Assembly (NCBI GenBank): GCA_029378245.1
Contig: JARKIF010000068.1
Coordinates: 62,001-126,000, forward strand
Direction of reading: 5' to 3'
Length of the DNA stretch: 64,000 bases
Origin: Roridomyces roridus
Lineage: Eukaryota; Basidiomycota; Agaricomycetes; Agaricales; Mycenaceae
Position 1 is the first letter of the stretch. Every line of letters begins with the position of its first letter. The notes below the pieces were generated by a model that was not told where the DNA came from, did not search any database, and was given only the letters and a program-made list of their open reading frames with translations. The translations under genes were made by a program, and so were the position numbers. Shown here one piece after another: positions 42,294 to 53,930 of the stretch.

Positions 42294-44753
42294 CTAACTG
42301 CTCGGACGCGAAATTGAGTACATCCCGTGGTTGGGATCAGGGGAGTTGGGAAATTTAGAAAACCACTCAATGTAGGCCAAGTGCCTGGGTGGTTGTGGGG
42401 AGCCACTGGGGAACACTCGCTCCCATGCCGTGTTTGTCAGGGTGAATACAACACGGACTTGGCCCACACGGTAACCTGATTGAAAAGCTCAGCGATGATT
42501 TTCGGTACCAAATTCAAATAAAATAACAAACCCTTGACCCCCGTATGCTCGCCGGTGCCCTCATTGGCCAGAAGAGTGTTGAATCGGCCGCCGACAAGAC
42601 GGCCGTGCTTGTCGGTATATCCAGGTTTGGCGTGTACAACGTCCATAATGTCATTGCTGAATTCACGCCCAAAAGAATCTTCATTCCAGACCTTGATCTT
42701 GTGGTACACGGAGACAGACTGGAATGGAAGGGAGAAGTCGGCCGCATTGTGTTCAATTTGCCGCGCAGTAAGTACGGGATTGCGAAAGGCAACCATGAAC
42801 CGAGCAAAGGCTTCCCGGAACTCTCGAGCACCGTACTTGTTCACCAACGCAGCTAACGTGACACCATAGACGGATGGCCACTTCGTCATCTGGAGATGCG
42901 GATGGCGGATGATCTCTAGCGCGGTCCACACGCTACTCCTTGCCGCATGGGACGGGCATCCAAGACGACGTCAACGCACAAATTTTGCGTGGCGGAGGAC
43001 CTTCTCACGACGCTTGATCCAGAGCGTCATTTGGAGGTACTCGTCTTTGCGGTTACTCGCACGGTAGGCGTTCTTCGTGAAGTCGATGTGTAGACGCTCG
43101 GTGGTTTCGGTGTTGAAATTGTCCAGAGTACCGAAGAGCTCAATGAAGAGGGTGTAATGGGAGATATTGTGTAGCTTGGGTATGTTGAAATGGGCCCGGA
43201 TACCCAGGGTGACGAAAATTGACTTATTTTGATGAAAGCGTTCGAGGAAGCTGTTGAGCTTGTTGATAGTAATGGTAGAGTGAATGGGGAATTGAGAATG
43301 GAATAAGAAGTCGAGTGCTGCGCGGACGGCACGCACCAAGCGAAGAGGTGAAAGCCCGCCCGGTAGCGGCAGATCTACAAGAGCCCAAGCAAAATGCGGC
43401 AGATCTGCCCGTGTTCGGTACCCGACAAACGAGAGAGAGAGGTGATTCCCTTGAGAAAAAGTCGCGTGTTGTGGTTGGGAGGCAGGCGACGACAACGCGC
43501 GTCAATTTCAACTGCACCATAAGCCTCCTTGACCCACGCGATAACATGTTTGATGACGCCTTGGTAGAGTTGGTGCAAAATATCGGGTGTGATGGAGAGG
43601 AAAATATTCACGAAAGGAAGATCCTCCCAGAATGGTTTGTGGATTGGTTTGATTCCGGCTGCAGTGCAGGCGCGCGTGAATTCTGTGGCATTGCCCTCTG
43701 CCTTCGCCAAAGCTTCCAGAACGGCAGTGAGATCTCGGACGTCATAAACATCATCCAGATTCCCCAGTTCGTCCCGAGGTTGTGGACATGTCGGACACTC
43801 GCCAGCCTTGACGCCGGCAGCTAGCATTTGCTCGGGATAATCACCAGCAAAGACAGCCATAATTGGATGGCAGCGGCGCACCACTCCATCGCCGCTTGCC
43901 ATCTTGATACCATCCAGTCCCGGCGTACGGAGTGGTGCGAGGATTTTGCGCATACACGCGTGGTATAAATTTGAGAGGGCTCGGCGGCGTGCGGCGGCGA
44001 CTTTGATGTGTTCGAGACGGGCAGTGGGAATATACCCGATGATCATGAACGCCTGCTGGGAAGGCTTGCGGCGGATGTCCTTAGGGATGTTCCTGATGGT
44101 CATGTACACTGGATACGCTGATTTGTTGCGGAACAGCGTGACTTGTGTCTTGTCAGTCGAGATAATAACCGGGACAACTGTGGCACCAGGGCGTTGTCTT
44201 TCGAGAGTTTTCTGCAAGCAAGAAGTGAGTCATCGTCAGACGCAACTCGAAAAATCTCACCTGGGTTGACCACCACCACTTTCCCGTGTGCAAATCGTGG
44301 AAAAGTCGTGCAGTCTTGTTAGCATCGCTGTAGTGTCTCTCGGGGGCGAATACGAGGTCGTGTGTGAATTCCGGGTCGTTATACAGCGCCTTCACGCAGT
44401 CCAGGATGGGGCGGAAGTAGACGTCGAACACCTCCCCACCAATCACAATTTCCTGACGCTTGAAGACGGGGCGGCCTTTCGGTAAAGTACTGTCGATGAT
44501 ATCATTGAGCTCCCGCGAATTTGAATATGACAGTCCCAGAGCCTCGCCGACCTGTGGAACTCAGTTAATTTCTTCGGTCGGCGATAGCGGACAAGAAACA
44601 ACTTACGCCTTCAATTCCCAGTAGGTCTGTGAATGCGGTAGATGTCGAGCCACGCAACTTTGCCCACTGGGCAACCTCCCAGTCGATACGTGATTGAAAT
44701 GGGGCCCAGGGATTTCCCTCATCAATCTCGTTCAAGGCGTTCTTATATGCCGT
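42294..44753 (-). pseudogene. Plavaka (KDZ) transposase, C-terminal part
   Basis: Reading on from 44753, exons give AYKNALNEIDEGNPWAPF, GKWWWSTQ, VIISTDKTQVTLFRNKSAYP, IRNIPKDIRRKPS and GDGVVRRCHPIMAVFAGDYP. Then come GECPTCPQP, TPDILHQLYQGVIKHV and, further on, VRAVRAALDFLFHSQFP and HNISHYTLFIELFG. The last exon follows a 58-base intron into [12 protein letters not shown] and HLAYIEWFS and ends at a TAG at 42294-42296. These are the hallmarks of Plavaka transposases (Kyakuja-Dileera-Zisupton group) of basidiomycetes. A 2-base insertion near 43,381 shifts the frame (ICRILLGL / VDLPLPGGLS). The N-terminal part lies 18.2 kb away at 62970-63480. Confidence 0.85.
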
Positions 44754-46320
44754 TGATACGCAGCGTCACGCGTACTAGTGTATAGTAGATAGCTCGAGTA
44801 GGTAATGTCCTAGAAGTAGACCGCGAAGCGATACAACTCCACAACACACTAACCACACAACACACACAACACACACACAATTCCTTGACTAGCACGCTGA
44901 CACCTAACGGTTGAGTTCGGGGTCGTCTGAAGTATACAGATAAGACTGATACTCCGCGGTTTGGTTCTCGGAAGCTTGTAGGTTGACTCTCGAGGTTTCA
45001 CACCAAGTTCAATGTCTTTGAACTAAGAGGAATCTCTTGACTGGTTTGTAGACTGCTCACAACGAACACGAGGTTACGATGTTAAAAGGTTTTATATTTT
45101 ATTGACCGAAACACACAATATCCAAACACCAATACAACTTCGATACAACACGAAGAGGAACTATAGCACAGAGGGCAACCCACTACCCCTTAAGTATGTT
45201 ACTATAGCTGACCCAAGTTGAACCAGAGCTCGGGTGCCTTTGATATTGCGTCTACGCTAAGAGAAATGATACAACAAATCTCCGCGGAAGTCACAAGACT
45301 GCACTATAACCACAGATCAAGCTTCGACCCAATGTCTAGGCAAGAAGGCGTACAATGCAATGCTGCAAGGGCGGGATCTACAGGCCTTATATACTACTCC
45401 CTACTGGTCTGATGATATAACTACTATTACGCGCCTGCCATCCCTATTTCCGTACTTTCCCTATAACCTTAGGTGCCCTGTCACCTATATTACATCCCCT
45501 CGAACCGCTTCGCGTGGTCCTGTTGCTTATGTTGCTGCTTGGCCCGTCTGATCGGTGGTCATGCCGCCTTGGCATTCGAGCCGATTGGCCTGGTAATTTG
45601 ATTCCGTCGTTTCATTACACTCTCTTGCTGAGCCAGCTCCCATTATGACTACAGCCCTCGACCCAGGTCCATAAATAACCTCGGTCCGCCATCTTCGTCA
45701 TCCAGAGCTTACTCCTGGCATATTCTGTCAGACGCGATCATCGCTCTGATCGTCTGCCGCGACTCCGCCGCTTTTCATGATCATGATCGTACTCGGATCA
45801 GTTCTCGATCATACTAGTGTGCCTGCGCGAGTTCGACTCGCCCACTTGTCATCTCTTTTCTGGGTGTCTCTGCAATACCGGAACGAATGCTAGTATTTCC
45901 TCCAACTCGTCTACGCGAGCCACTCTGTTTGTATACATATATATAGACTTATACCGGTCCGCGAGGTACTCCGTGAACCTTGTCATGATAGTACTGCGCG
46001 TCCGCGCAACCTTCGTCTTTGCTCTATAGCTAGTCTAGCTCATTTCTGAATACACCTGGGCTTGGTATATCTCCTTGGGTATGGTATCTCCACAAGTAGT
46101 AGTCCCCGCGAACCGCCTATTGGAGTCACTACAACCGACCACTTGAACAAATAGCCAAGCGTAGTGTACTGACGACTTGTACTTGTCTCATTAATACACG
46201 AATAGCGACACGGAGCTCGGTCCTATCCCTTATTGTATATCACCTGACAGAGGCATTGGTGTGCGCACCAAAACAGCTAATTAGCCAGATTTCACGCGTG
46301 CGAAATACGCAGTCGTATCA
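44754..46320 (-). repeat. 3' LTR of the 18.2-kb Gypsy element
   Basis: Begins TGATACGC, ends CGTATCA as written on the plus strand. Small plus frames inside it occur identically in the other LTR and are not genes. An AATAAAATATAAAA stretch reads on the minus strand at about 45,090-45,103 and could serve as poly(A) signal in this copy. Confidence 0.95.
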
Positions 46321-46330
46321 TCTCCCCTTC
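46321..46330 (-). other. Polypurine tract
   Basis: On the minus strand GAAGGGGAGA lies directly before the 3' LTR, the position and base content required to prime plus-strand DNA synthesis. It supports the minus orientation of the element. Confidence 0.75.
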
Positions 46331-47040
46331 ACTAAATCTCGACCGTCCCCGGTCGTGAACATGCGCGATCATAATTCGTCGATTTAGAGGTTCGAGGACT
46401 GATAGCCCCCTCGAACGTCTGTTTCAATTGTTTTATTTTGAGCCCAAATTGTCTTCGTTCATTCACCGATAGCTCCCGTGCTCCACGAGGTAGCTTCCGC
46501 GGATCTTTGATCCACCCTTAATTGAAAAGGCTGTGCTGGATTTTCCGCTAATTTTTATTTCACCGGAGTCTCACGCGCCCCTCTCGCGATTTTCGCTCCA
46601 ACTATTGAAGACACGCGTCTTCTTCGTTATTCTATTCGTTCCGTGCTTGTATCGTGCTGGTAGACCACCCACGAACCAGCGAGACCATAGTCCTCGAGGT
46701 TCGTGCTATCTATACTTGTTTTTCCCAGCCATTCAATTTTAGCGCCGTACCGGCTGCCCGGTTGTCTTGGCTTCTTTTCAACTCAGGGTCCTGGTCTCGA
46801 GTCATTTCTATTGCAAGTCTATTCCTGATCTTTTCCCAGGAATCTCCTTCCATGAGCCCCTTTTTAAGAGTCGACTCATCAAGACTTTCGCCCTTCTCGT
46901 TTTCTTTTCCTCTACTCTGCTTGTCGTCCTCCCGCATTCGCCTGGCGGGCTCTTCTGGTTACTCGTCTTTGACTCGTATCTCCACCACGCCTCCTCTCAT
47001 TCTCGACTACGTGGCGGTCCCACCAAGTCCGTACCGACTT
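46331..47040 (+). other. Upstream region of cargo gene A
   Basis: Sequence between the polypurine tract and the first cargo ATG. It should contain the promoter of gene A. Short frames here (46533-46742, 46654 onward) have no domain character. Confidence 0.4.
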
Positions 47041-49863
47041 ATGGCTCCGAAGCCTCGACCTCTCGACTCTGCCTCGGCCAAGGCTCGCTTCCTCTCGGAC
47101 CCGTGGAAACCCATCGGCGACGGTGGTGACCGTGCTTTCGTCTTCTTCACCGATCGTTTCGACACCACTCGTCCGCTGGAACCGGTTACTTTGTCTGTTC
47201 TCGTCCGCGAGACCCAACACTATTTTCAGTTCTTGGTACGTCTCGTTCTTTTCTCTTTTTGAAACGGCTAACTCCTTCTTAGAAACGCTATCGCGATCAC
47301 ACGCAAGGGGAAGTCATCCCCGAGATCGAGGCATTCTTTGCCCAGTGCTTTGACGTGCTTACCCGTCTCAACGACGTCTCCGGTCTTGGCAACAAGAACC
47401 TGAAAGGCACGGCTGCCTATCGACCCATGATTCCTTCCGATGATCCTTCTCGCGTGCGTCTTAATACGCTTCGTCTCCTCGCTTGTTTTATTGACGCCTT
47501 TTACAGCCCGTCCTTCCTCCTTCGTTCGACATTCCGGCACCTCCGGCACCACCTGCGCCTCCTGCACCTCCTGTGCCGTTGTCGCTGGACGATCGCTTCG
47601 CTATGGCCATGGACGATGACGACGATGAGGGCTCCGATGTCGCTCCCGTCCCTCCGCCATCGAAGTCTGCCGCCAAGGCCCTCGCTCCCACGATGGCGAA
47701 ATCTTCCGCCAAGGCCCTCACTCCTACGCCAGCGAAGTCTTCTGCCAAGGCTCCCGCTCCGCGGCTCGCGACCCCTAACTTGTATTTTAACGAGGACGAC
47801 CGCGTACGTCCATCCTCTCCGCTTTCTTTGCGCTGCTTTTGAATTCTTTTCAGATGCCCGAGGACCAACTGGAGCCTTCGCCTCCGCCCTTCGGCTATTC
47901 GTCCACAAAGTCCAAAAACAAGGCCGTTCCTTCCATCAACCTCTTTACCCACCCCAAGTCGGCAGCCGCCCCGTTCTTCCAAGCTCCGTCCAAGAAGAAG
48001 GGCAACAAGAACTCCAAGGCCAAGAGTCGTCGTCGTTCGAACGACGTTACGCCTGGTCCTTCTTTGGGTGGAGTCGAGTCTGAGGAGGTCCCTTCCGAGG
48101 TGCGTCCCTCGATCTTCTCATCTCTTCCTTTTATGCTAACTGTTTTTAGGACGAGGCCTTGATCATCAAAGGTCTTCCGCCCAAAACTCGTGTCGAGTCG
48201 CCGGCACCCTCCAACCGTCGTTCGATGCGCCCGTCGACCGTGGCTGCTCGTCCCCCCGAGTCACCACCTCCCGACCTTCCGCCTGTCGAGGTTCCGAAAA
48301 CCTCGCGCAAACGCAAACAGAAGAACGAACCGTCCGAGGCCCCTGACCAGAAACATCCGTTTCTGCATCCTTACGCTGCCAACCCCGACGGTGGCTACAA
48401 AAGCTACATCCTTGACGACCCCAAGCCCGAGGTCCCGACCAACCCTCCGGACGGTCTTCAAACCCACGAGTGGTACGCCAACTCGATGCATTCGAAAACT
48501 TCGGGCCCCAGTATGTTCTTTTTCTTCTTGTTTTTCTTCCTGACGTTCTGACGTTTGAAACTTAGAGCGTTCAATGCCCGGCGTTATTCCTCGCGTCATC
48601 CTGCACGACTTCATCGTCAAAGCCACGCCCATCCCCGAGACCATGGACGTCGTCGATTATTTCAGCAATCCTCAGTATTCAATCGACCAGGATTCGATTC
48701 CTGCCCCCGCCCCATCGTTGTTCAAAGACACGGATTCGCCCGACGATCCGACCCTCGATCCGGATCTGATCATCGCCTCGCGCATCCCGGGCAAGAACTA
48801 CTTCAAAGTGAGTCGTCGTTTCTCTGTCTTTCTCTTCTGGTGCGGCCCTAGCTCAACCTGTTTTGTGCTAGGCGCCTGCTCCGTGCTCGAACTGCGCCAA
48901 GCGCAACCACGTCTGTGGGTCTTTGGGACCGAAACACGCGTGCCTTGGCTGTGGCGTCGGCCACGGGACTTGCTCGAACTCTATTGACGAATACGAACAG
49001 AGCGCGATGTTCGAGTCCCTTCGGCCTGCCATCGAGATGTCCAATTTAGTGCGTCTTTCCTCTTTCCGCACTTCCTTTTATTCCTAACTTCCTTTCGTAG
49101 GCTTGATCCACCGCTTGGAAGGTTTGGCTTTCGCACGCCACAACCTCGAGTCGTCGCTCGCCGTCTTCCTCAACCAGCGCTCCTTCTATCGGATGCAGTT
49201 GCAGGAGTTGGCGTTGTACATCTTCTCGCTCCGCAAGTCCCTTCCCGAGGCCGAGCTCTTCAAGAAGTTCCAGAACGGTCGTGACGACCTCGACGTACTC
49301 CTCTCACTCTTCTGTTTCCACAACATCGACATGGATTCGGCGACTGCTTTCGTGGAGGACCTCGAGGAACGTCACCAGTTCGCTTTTGCACACATGGAGC
49401 CTACCCGCGTACGTCGTAACGTTCCGTTATTCTTTCTTCCCTGATTCTATGCGTTGTAGTTGATCGCTTTGCCTCTCGTCCCTGCCCAAGCGTCGACCAG
49501 CGGACTATTGCGCCTCAACTCTGCGCCCGATTTCTCGCGCCCGGCACCCGTGGAGACGGCTCCTCCAATGGCCCCTGTGGCTTCGACTTCGGCGCATCCA
49601 TCTCACCCTCCAACGCCGATCTCGCGCTTTAGTACTCTGGGTGGTGGTACGTCTAACTTTCTTTCTTATTCTTTTCCGTGTTTGGCTGATATTCGAGTCT
49701 AGCTTTGGACGAGTCTCGTCTGACTTCTCCGTCGACGCCTGCCATCGCGACCCTCAACGCCCCCGATACGCCGATGACGGATCACGCGCCGGAGGACGAG
49801 CTGATGGGCTCGCCCAACTCCTCGCCCGCTCCTCATCTCACGGCTGCTGAACCGACGGATTAG
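47041..49863 (+). CDS. Cargo gene A: Cys-rich zinc-cluster-like protein, ten exons
   Basis: The gene starts at MAPKPRPLDSASAKARF. In-frame GT-AG joins follow at FQFL/KRYRDH (47235/47283), PSR/PVLP, DDR/MPED, PSE/DEAL, SGP/(K)RSMPG, YFK/APAPC, PTR/LIAL and GG/ALDES, and it stops at 49861-49863. The product, about 790 residues, is largely disordered and Pro/Ala/Ser/Lys rich, with a basic stretch RKRKQKNE. Its one ordered-looking motif is CSNCAKRNHVCGS, then ACLGCGVGHGTCS, which could bind zinc. It is followed by a helical segment (SLAVFLNQRSFYRMQLQELA). The join between exons 7 and 8 (near 49,050-49,100) is off by one base under plain GT-AG splicing. I do not recognise a named family. The plan (disordered, basic, one Cys cluster) suggests DNA or RNA binding in the nucleus, which is inference. 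Confidence 0.72.
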
Positions 49864-50759
49864 GTGGACTGTGCTGGATGGGTTTGGGAATGCGGGCATC
49901 TTGTTGCGAGCCGATACGGCCAATCGCTTTTTTGTGTATTTGTTTTTCACCCCGCGGACTACAACCGACGTCACATACGTCGTCTCTATCTACTTAGAGT
50001 AGCAGTAGTAGAGTGCTCTCCCTTTGTACATCTAGTAGTCGGCCCAATCGTGGCCTCAAATATCATTGCTTTTGACTCCCGCCTTTATAGTGTGACGAAC
50101 GAACTTCCACTCTTTAAGATAATACAAATATCTTTGTCTTTTCTTTCAAGTAAGCGTTGTCTACTGTATTGCGCATTGAGTCTTCTCTAGTCCTAGTATG
50201 TTTGTAGTCTGACACTCTTGTCATGCGACCTTGTATCATAGCTTTGACCACTTCTCGGACTGCTTCTAGGACCGCTTCCCGGATCACAACTTCTTGATCC
50301 CTCATCATCCTCGAACCCCACACGGGTTCTTATTGACCATTCCTTATTTATGACCCGACTAATCCTTGGCCAACTCTTATCTGCTCACCCGCGCACGTTT
50401 CCTCGAACTCTGCTTCTAACTATAGTTCTGCCGATCGGTGCCCGCATGTAACATATTTGCAAATTGCTTTGTCTAACGCCATAGTGATTTGTCGGTGGTC
50501 TATTTGCAAGTCTGAAACTTTATCTTTGAAAAGCTTGGCGCCATCTTGGCTCTCTCCCCCTCACAAAAATAACACGACCGTCCTCGGGCGTGCCCCGCGA
50601 ACTTGTCATATTATTCCTGTCATGAACGGATACCAACATTTCAACGTTACAGACTCATCCTTTTTCGACCGTTACCCGCACTTCACCAATTTCACCACCG
50701 TGCAATATATAAACGGCACTCAATTGGTCCTAGGCAACCCATTCCGCTCTCTACTTCTC
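49864..50759 (+). other. Spacer between cargo genes A and B
   Basis: About 0.9 kb without a convincing gene. An open frame preceding the chosen start of gene B (from an ATG at 50622) could extend that protein by 46 residues. Confidence 0.4.
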
Positions 50760-52206
50760 ATGGCACCTGAGCCTCTTTCTCCCGACTCTGCCGCCATGAA
50801 GGCCGGCGCCCAACTCGTTGAAGCCGTTGCCGCCTATCGTTCCATCGATAAAACGATGACCGTTCTTATCCCTACCCGCAAGACCTTACTTGCTCAGGCA
50901 GTGAATCTCGGAGTGCGTCTGCTATATTTTCTATTGCTCGACGCCTTTGCTAACTCATTCCCAGGGTCACCTCTACGCGTTCAAAGAAGCCCTTCACTTG
51001 GTCGAGATGACTCCTGCCAAGGAAGCGCTCTTCCACGTCCGCGATGATGCCCTCGAAGCCAAGAAGGAGTGCGGTTTCGAGCCTCCTGCTGCTGCCATGA
51101 AGGAATGCGCCCTCGCCCTCCAATATTATCAAGCCCAGCGCAAGGATGCTCAAATTTGCAAGAAGGACGCCGACGATCGCAAAACCAAGCGTGCTGCCAC
51201 TACTGGTCGGAAACCTCCCAAGAAAAAGGTCCGTCGCAATCTCCTGCCTGTCCATTTTTCCTTCTCATATTCGCCTTCAATTTCCCAGGTCAATTCTGCA
51301 CCTACTGTCGAGGATGGAGAGGATGACGAGGATGGTGTGTCCATTATCCCAGCTCCCGCTGTCGACGCTAACTCGGTGCGTCTCTTCCTTTAGTCGTTCT
51401 TATCCTCTCTCACGAATTCGCCCATTTCCTCAAGATGGACGTCGATGACGATGGTGCTGCTGGTGCTCCCTCCAAGCTCGCGGGCCTCCACTTCCACAAA
51501 GGCGCCGTCGCCTGGGTCCCCACCATCGTTGACTCTGGTTCCAACGTTTCTGTTCTCGTGAAGGTGCGTCCCCTTCACTATAGATAACGTCCTACGATCT
51601 GACTTGGCCAATTTTCTAGTCCAAGAACACCTCCGAGGGAAAACGTCCTGAGACGGTACGTCTTCCTTACGAACATATTCGCTTTCTGAACCGCGACTCT
51701 CCTGCGTACCTCAAGGTCGTTCAGTACACCAAGCCCGAGCCGTCTCTCAAGGACTTTCCACCCCGCAAGCGCCAGCGTACCAGCTCTATCTATGCAAACA
51801 TCTCTGATGACGAGGCTGCTATTGGTGTGTCCTTATATTCTCTTCCTGCAGCGTTAAAACTCACGGCGTCTTCTGTCCCTCAGACGCCTTCGTTGATCCG
51901 CCTGCCAACGTCGCGGACAAGGCTCGTGCCTTTATCGCTGAGAACCCTCCCCCGGCGTCCTCCGACCGCTCTCCCCTCGAGATCAAGAAAGATCTTGAGT
52001 ATAGCGCTATCCGTCTCGACGTTCATCTTCGTCGTATCGACCGACTCCAGGCCGACCTGAAAGTCGCCGAGGACCGTCAGTGGCACGAGCTTCAGTTCGA
52101 GCGCCTTGCCAAGGGTGAAATTGAGCCACCCCCTTCTGTATGTTCTGACATTTTCTTTTGTCCGATCACACGCCGACACTCCTTCTAGTCGCCCGAAGGA
52201 TGTTAA
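50760..52206 (+). CDS. Cargo gene B: unknown protein, seven exons
   Basis: The chosen start MAPEPLSPDSAAMKAG resembles the first residues of cargo gene A (MAPKPRPLDSASAKAR). In-frame GT-AG joins are NLG/GHLYAFK, KKK/VNSAP, ANS/MDVDDD, LVK/SKNTS, AAI/DAFVDP and PPS/SPEGC, with TAA at 52204-52206. The protein has an Ala-rich helical N-terminal half, a basic run (GRKPPKKK), an acidic run (EDGEDDEDG), then HFHKGAVAWVPTIVDSGSNVSVLVK, which may be a small beta domain, written here over several residues. A charged helix (YSAIRLDVHLRRIDRLQADL) lies near the end. No known catalytic motif is seen. Confidence 0.65.
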
Positions 52207-52421
52207 ATCCCACTTTCGTTACTGCCAACAATCCCCACTCCTTAGAATGTTCTTCCTTTACGCTCAACCGTATCTAGTCTTCGTAAAATAGAAGTAGCAG
52301 ACCAATTCAACATTTTGACTGCTCTTTCTGCCTGAATTTGTCGTTCCGCGGAAGTTTCAAAATCGCCACATGGACTTATCGCGTGGACCAATAAAAGCCC
52401 GACGTCCGTCCATGCTTTCTC

Positions 52422-53083
52422 ATGAGCAGACTCACCCGCGAGCAACTGCTCGCCGCAGTTATCCTCACCAAGGTGCTGGTAAGTGCGCTTTGCGGACCTG
52501 TCTTCTCACGGTTGAATTCCCGCCTATCATAGCCATCACCCGGCGACTGCTGTCAACGATGCTCCGCCGCCAACAAAACTTGCTCGTTCCTCTCCTGGGG
52601 TCGTGCGTGCGTGGCTTGCGAAGGCCATTATTACGCCGACTGCAAGTACAAAAGCTTGGACGAGTGGGACAGCTTTCGTCACTCTCCTCACTTCCAACTT
52701 CCGGGTGCGCTATTTGTTTTCCGTACTCCCGGATGGCACTCAAAGTTTTTCTAGAACCTGCGCTCCTTGATTCCGTGCCACCCGCCTTCCTTTTCCCCCA
52801 CGTTCCCGAGGTCTTTACGATCCTCCATACTCAATACTATCTCTGGCCGTTGTATATGCTGGATCTCAACCTCCGCGAACTGAGCCTCGACCTTCTGATC
52901 GACTGGACTGTCGCTGTCTACGGTGCCGGACCTCCGCCCCAAGCGTTCCTGGACTTGGCGCTGTGTCGTCTGACGGAATTATGCTATCCCGAGACGGTCC
53001 ATGACACCATGCAGATTATCCAGGCTCGGATTTTACTCAGCCGAGCCGCGACCCAAAATAGTAGCCTTCATGTAATGGAGTAG
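52422..53083 (+). CDS. Cargo gene C: small Cys-rich protein, three exons
   Basis: Exon 1 gives MSRLTREQLLAAVILTKVL before a GTAAGT donor. Exon 2 gives PSPGDCCQRCSAANKTC, then FLSWGRACVACEGHYYADC, then KSLDEWDSFRHSPHFQLP. Exon 3 continues VFLEPALLDSVPPAF to a TAG at 53081-53083. The eight cysteines within 33 residues form a CxxC...C...CxxC...C pattern that would fit a binuclear or treble-type zinc site, but spacing differs from classical Zn2Cys6 domains. The C-terminal ~100 residues are helical and Leu-rich (YLWPLYMLDLNLRELSLDLL). The same FxSWGRACxxC core occurs in cargo gene D, so C and D are diverged duplicates. Confidence 0.7.
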
Positions 53084-53246
53084 ACGTAATTGCCCTTTCT
53101 AAAAACATGCGGCCGCTGCTATCTTGGTCCTCGAAAATTTTCAGTTTCCGATCGTTGTATCACCCTCGATCCCTTCCGCGAGGTCTCTATTTGCTATAAA
53201 AGACCCCCTCGAACTGACCGATTTCTCTGTCTACTTTCCCAGCGAC

Positions 53247-53905
53247 ATGCCTCGTCGCAACCTTCGCGAAGTTCAGACCATCCAAATGCTGGAGGACCTC
53301 CGGGTATGTTCCCATCTTAGCCCTGATCCCAACACTTCGTCTAAACTGCCTTTCCTTAGCCTCCCGGAGGAACCATGTGCGGTCCTTGCCAAGAGTTGTG
53401 CCTGCCTTGTATCTTCGTGTCCTGGGGGCGTGCTTGTCGTCGGTGCACCTATCGCTTCTGCCCTTGCGAGTTTACGGAGATGAACGAGTTCCTGTCGTTC
53501 CGCCGGAGCCCAATTTGCGACGAGCAGGGTGCGTCTTCTTTCGCCTCCCTCAGTGCTTTTACTTATTCGCCACTTTCTTTAGCGGTTCCTTTTCATCGCA
53601 AGCCCGTGCCGTACTCGCAGCTCCTTCCCTTCGTGCCTCGCGCGTTCGAGATCCTCCGCGAGTCCTATCACAACCGTACTCGTCGTGAGATCAAGTCCAC
53701 CTTCGAGCGCATGTCGATCTCTGCGATCCTCACTTGGCTTATGCAACACGAAAACGACCCTTACTTCCACCCGGACGTCGAGCACCTCGCCCTCAAGGTT
53801 CTTATTGAGCGCGGCCACCCTGACAGCCTCAACGCCCTCTTTGCTATTCGCCAGTCCGGTACCTTGACTTTCACCGCGACTGCGCGCCCTGTTCGTACGC
53901 CTTAG
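53247..53905 (+). CDS. Cargo gene D: small Cys-rich protein, paralogue of C, three exons
   Basis: Exon 1 encodes MPRRNLREVQTIQMLEDLR. Exon 2 encodes PPGGTMCGPCQELCLPC, then IFVSWGRACRRCTYRFCPC. Exon 3 runs from AVPFHRKPVPYSQLLPFVP to a TAG at 53903-53905. The motif CGPC...C..C...FVSWGRACRRC...C aligns with that of gene C, and the following helical domain (FEILRESYHNRTRREIKSTF) has matching length. The stop lies only 25 bases from the stop of the retroelement integrase, which reads toward it on the other strand. A nuclear, nucleic-acid-binding role is plausible from the basic N-terminus and Cys cluster but unproven. Confidence 0.7.
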
Positions 53906-53930
53906 AGTACGCTTTTTATAGCTTCGCCGT

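Noticed and set aside
45218..46029. Three plus-strand frames repeated at 61867-62678
   Set aside because: They lie inside the two LTRs, show no domain, and exist twice only because the LTRs are identical.
46331..53930. The cargo region as a separate nested insertion in the retrotransposon
   Set aside because: No inverted or direct terminal repeats, or target duplication, were found at its borders, and the polypurine tract sits directly beside the LTR. It cannot be fully excluded without other copies.
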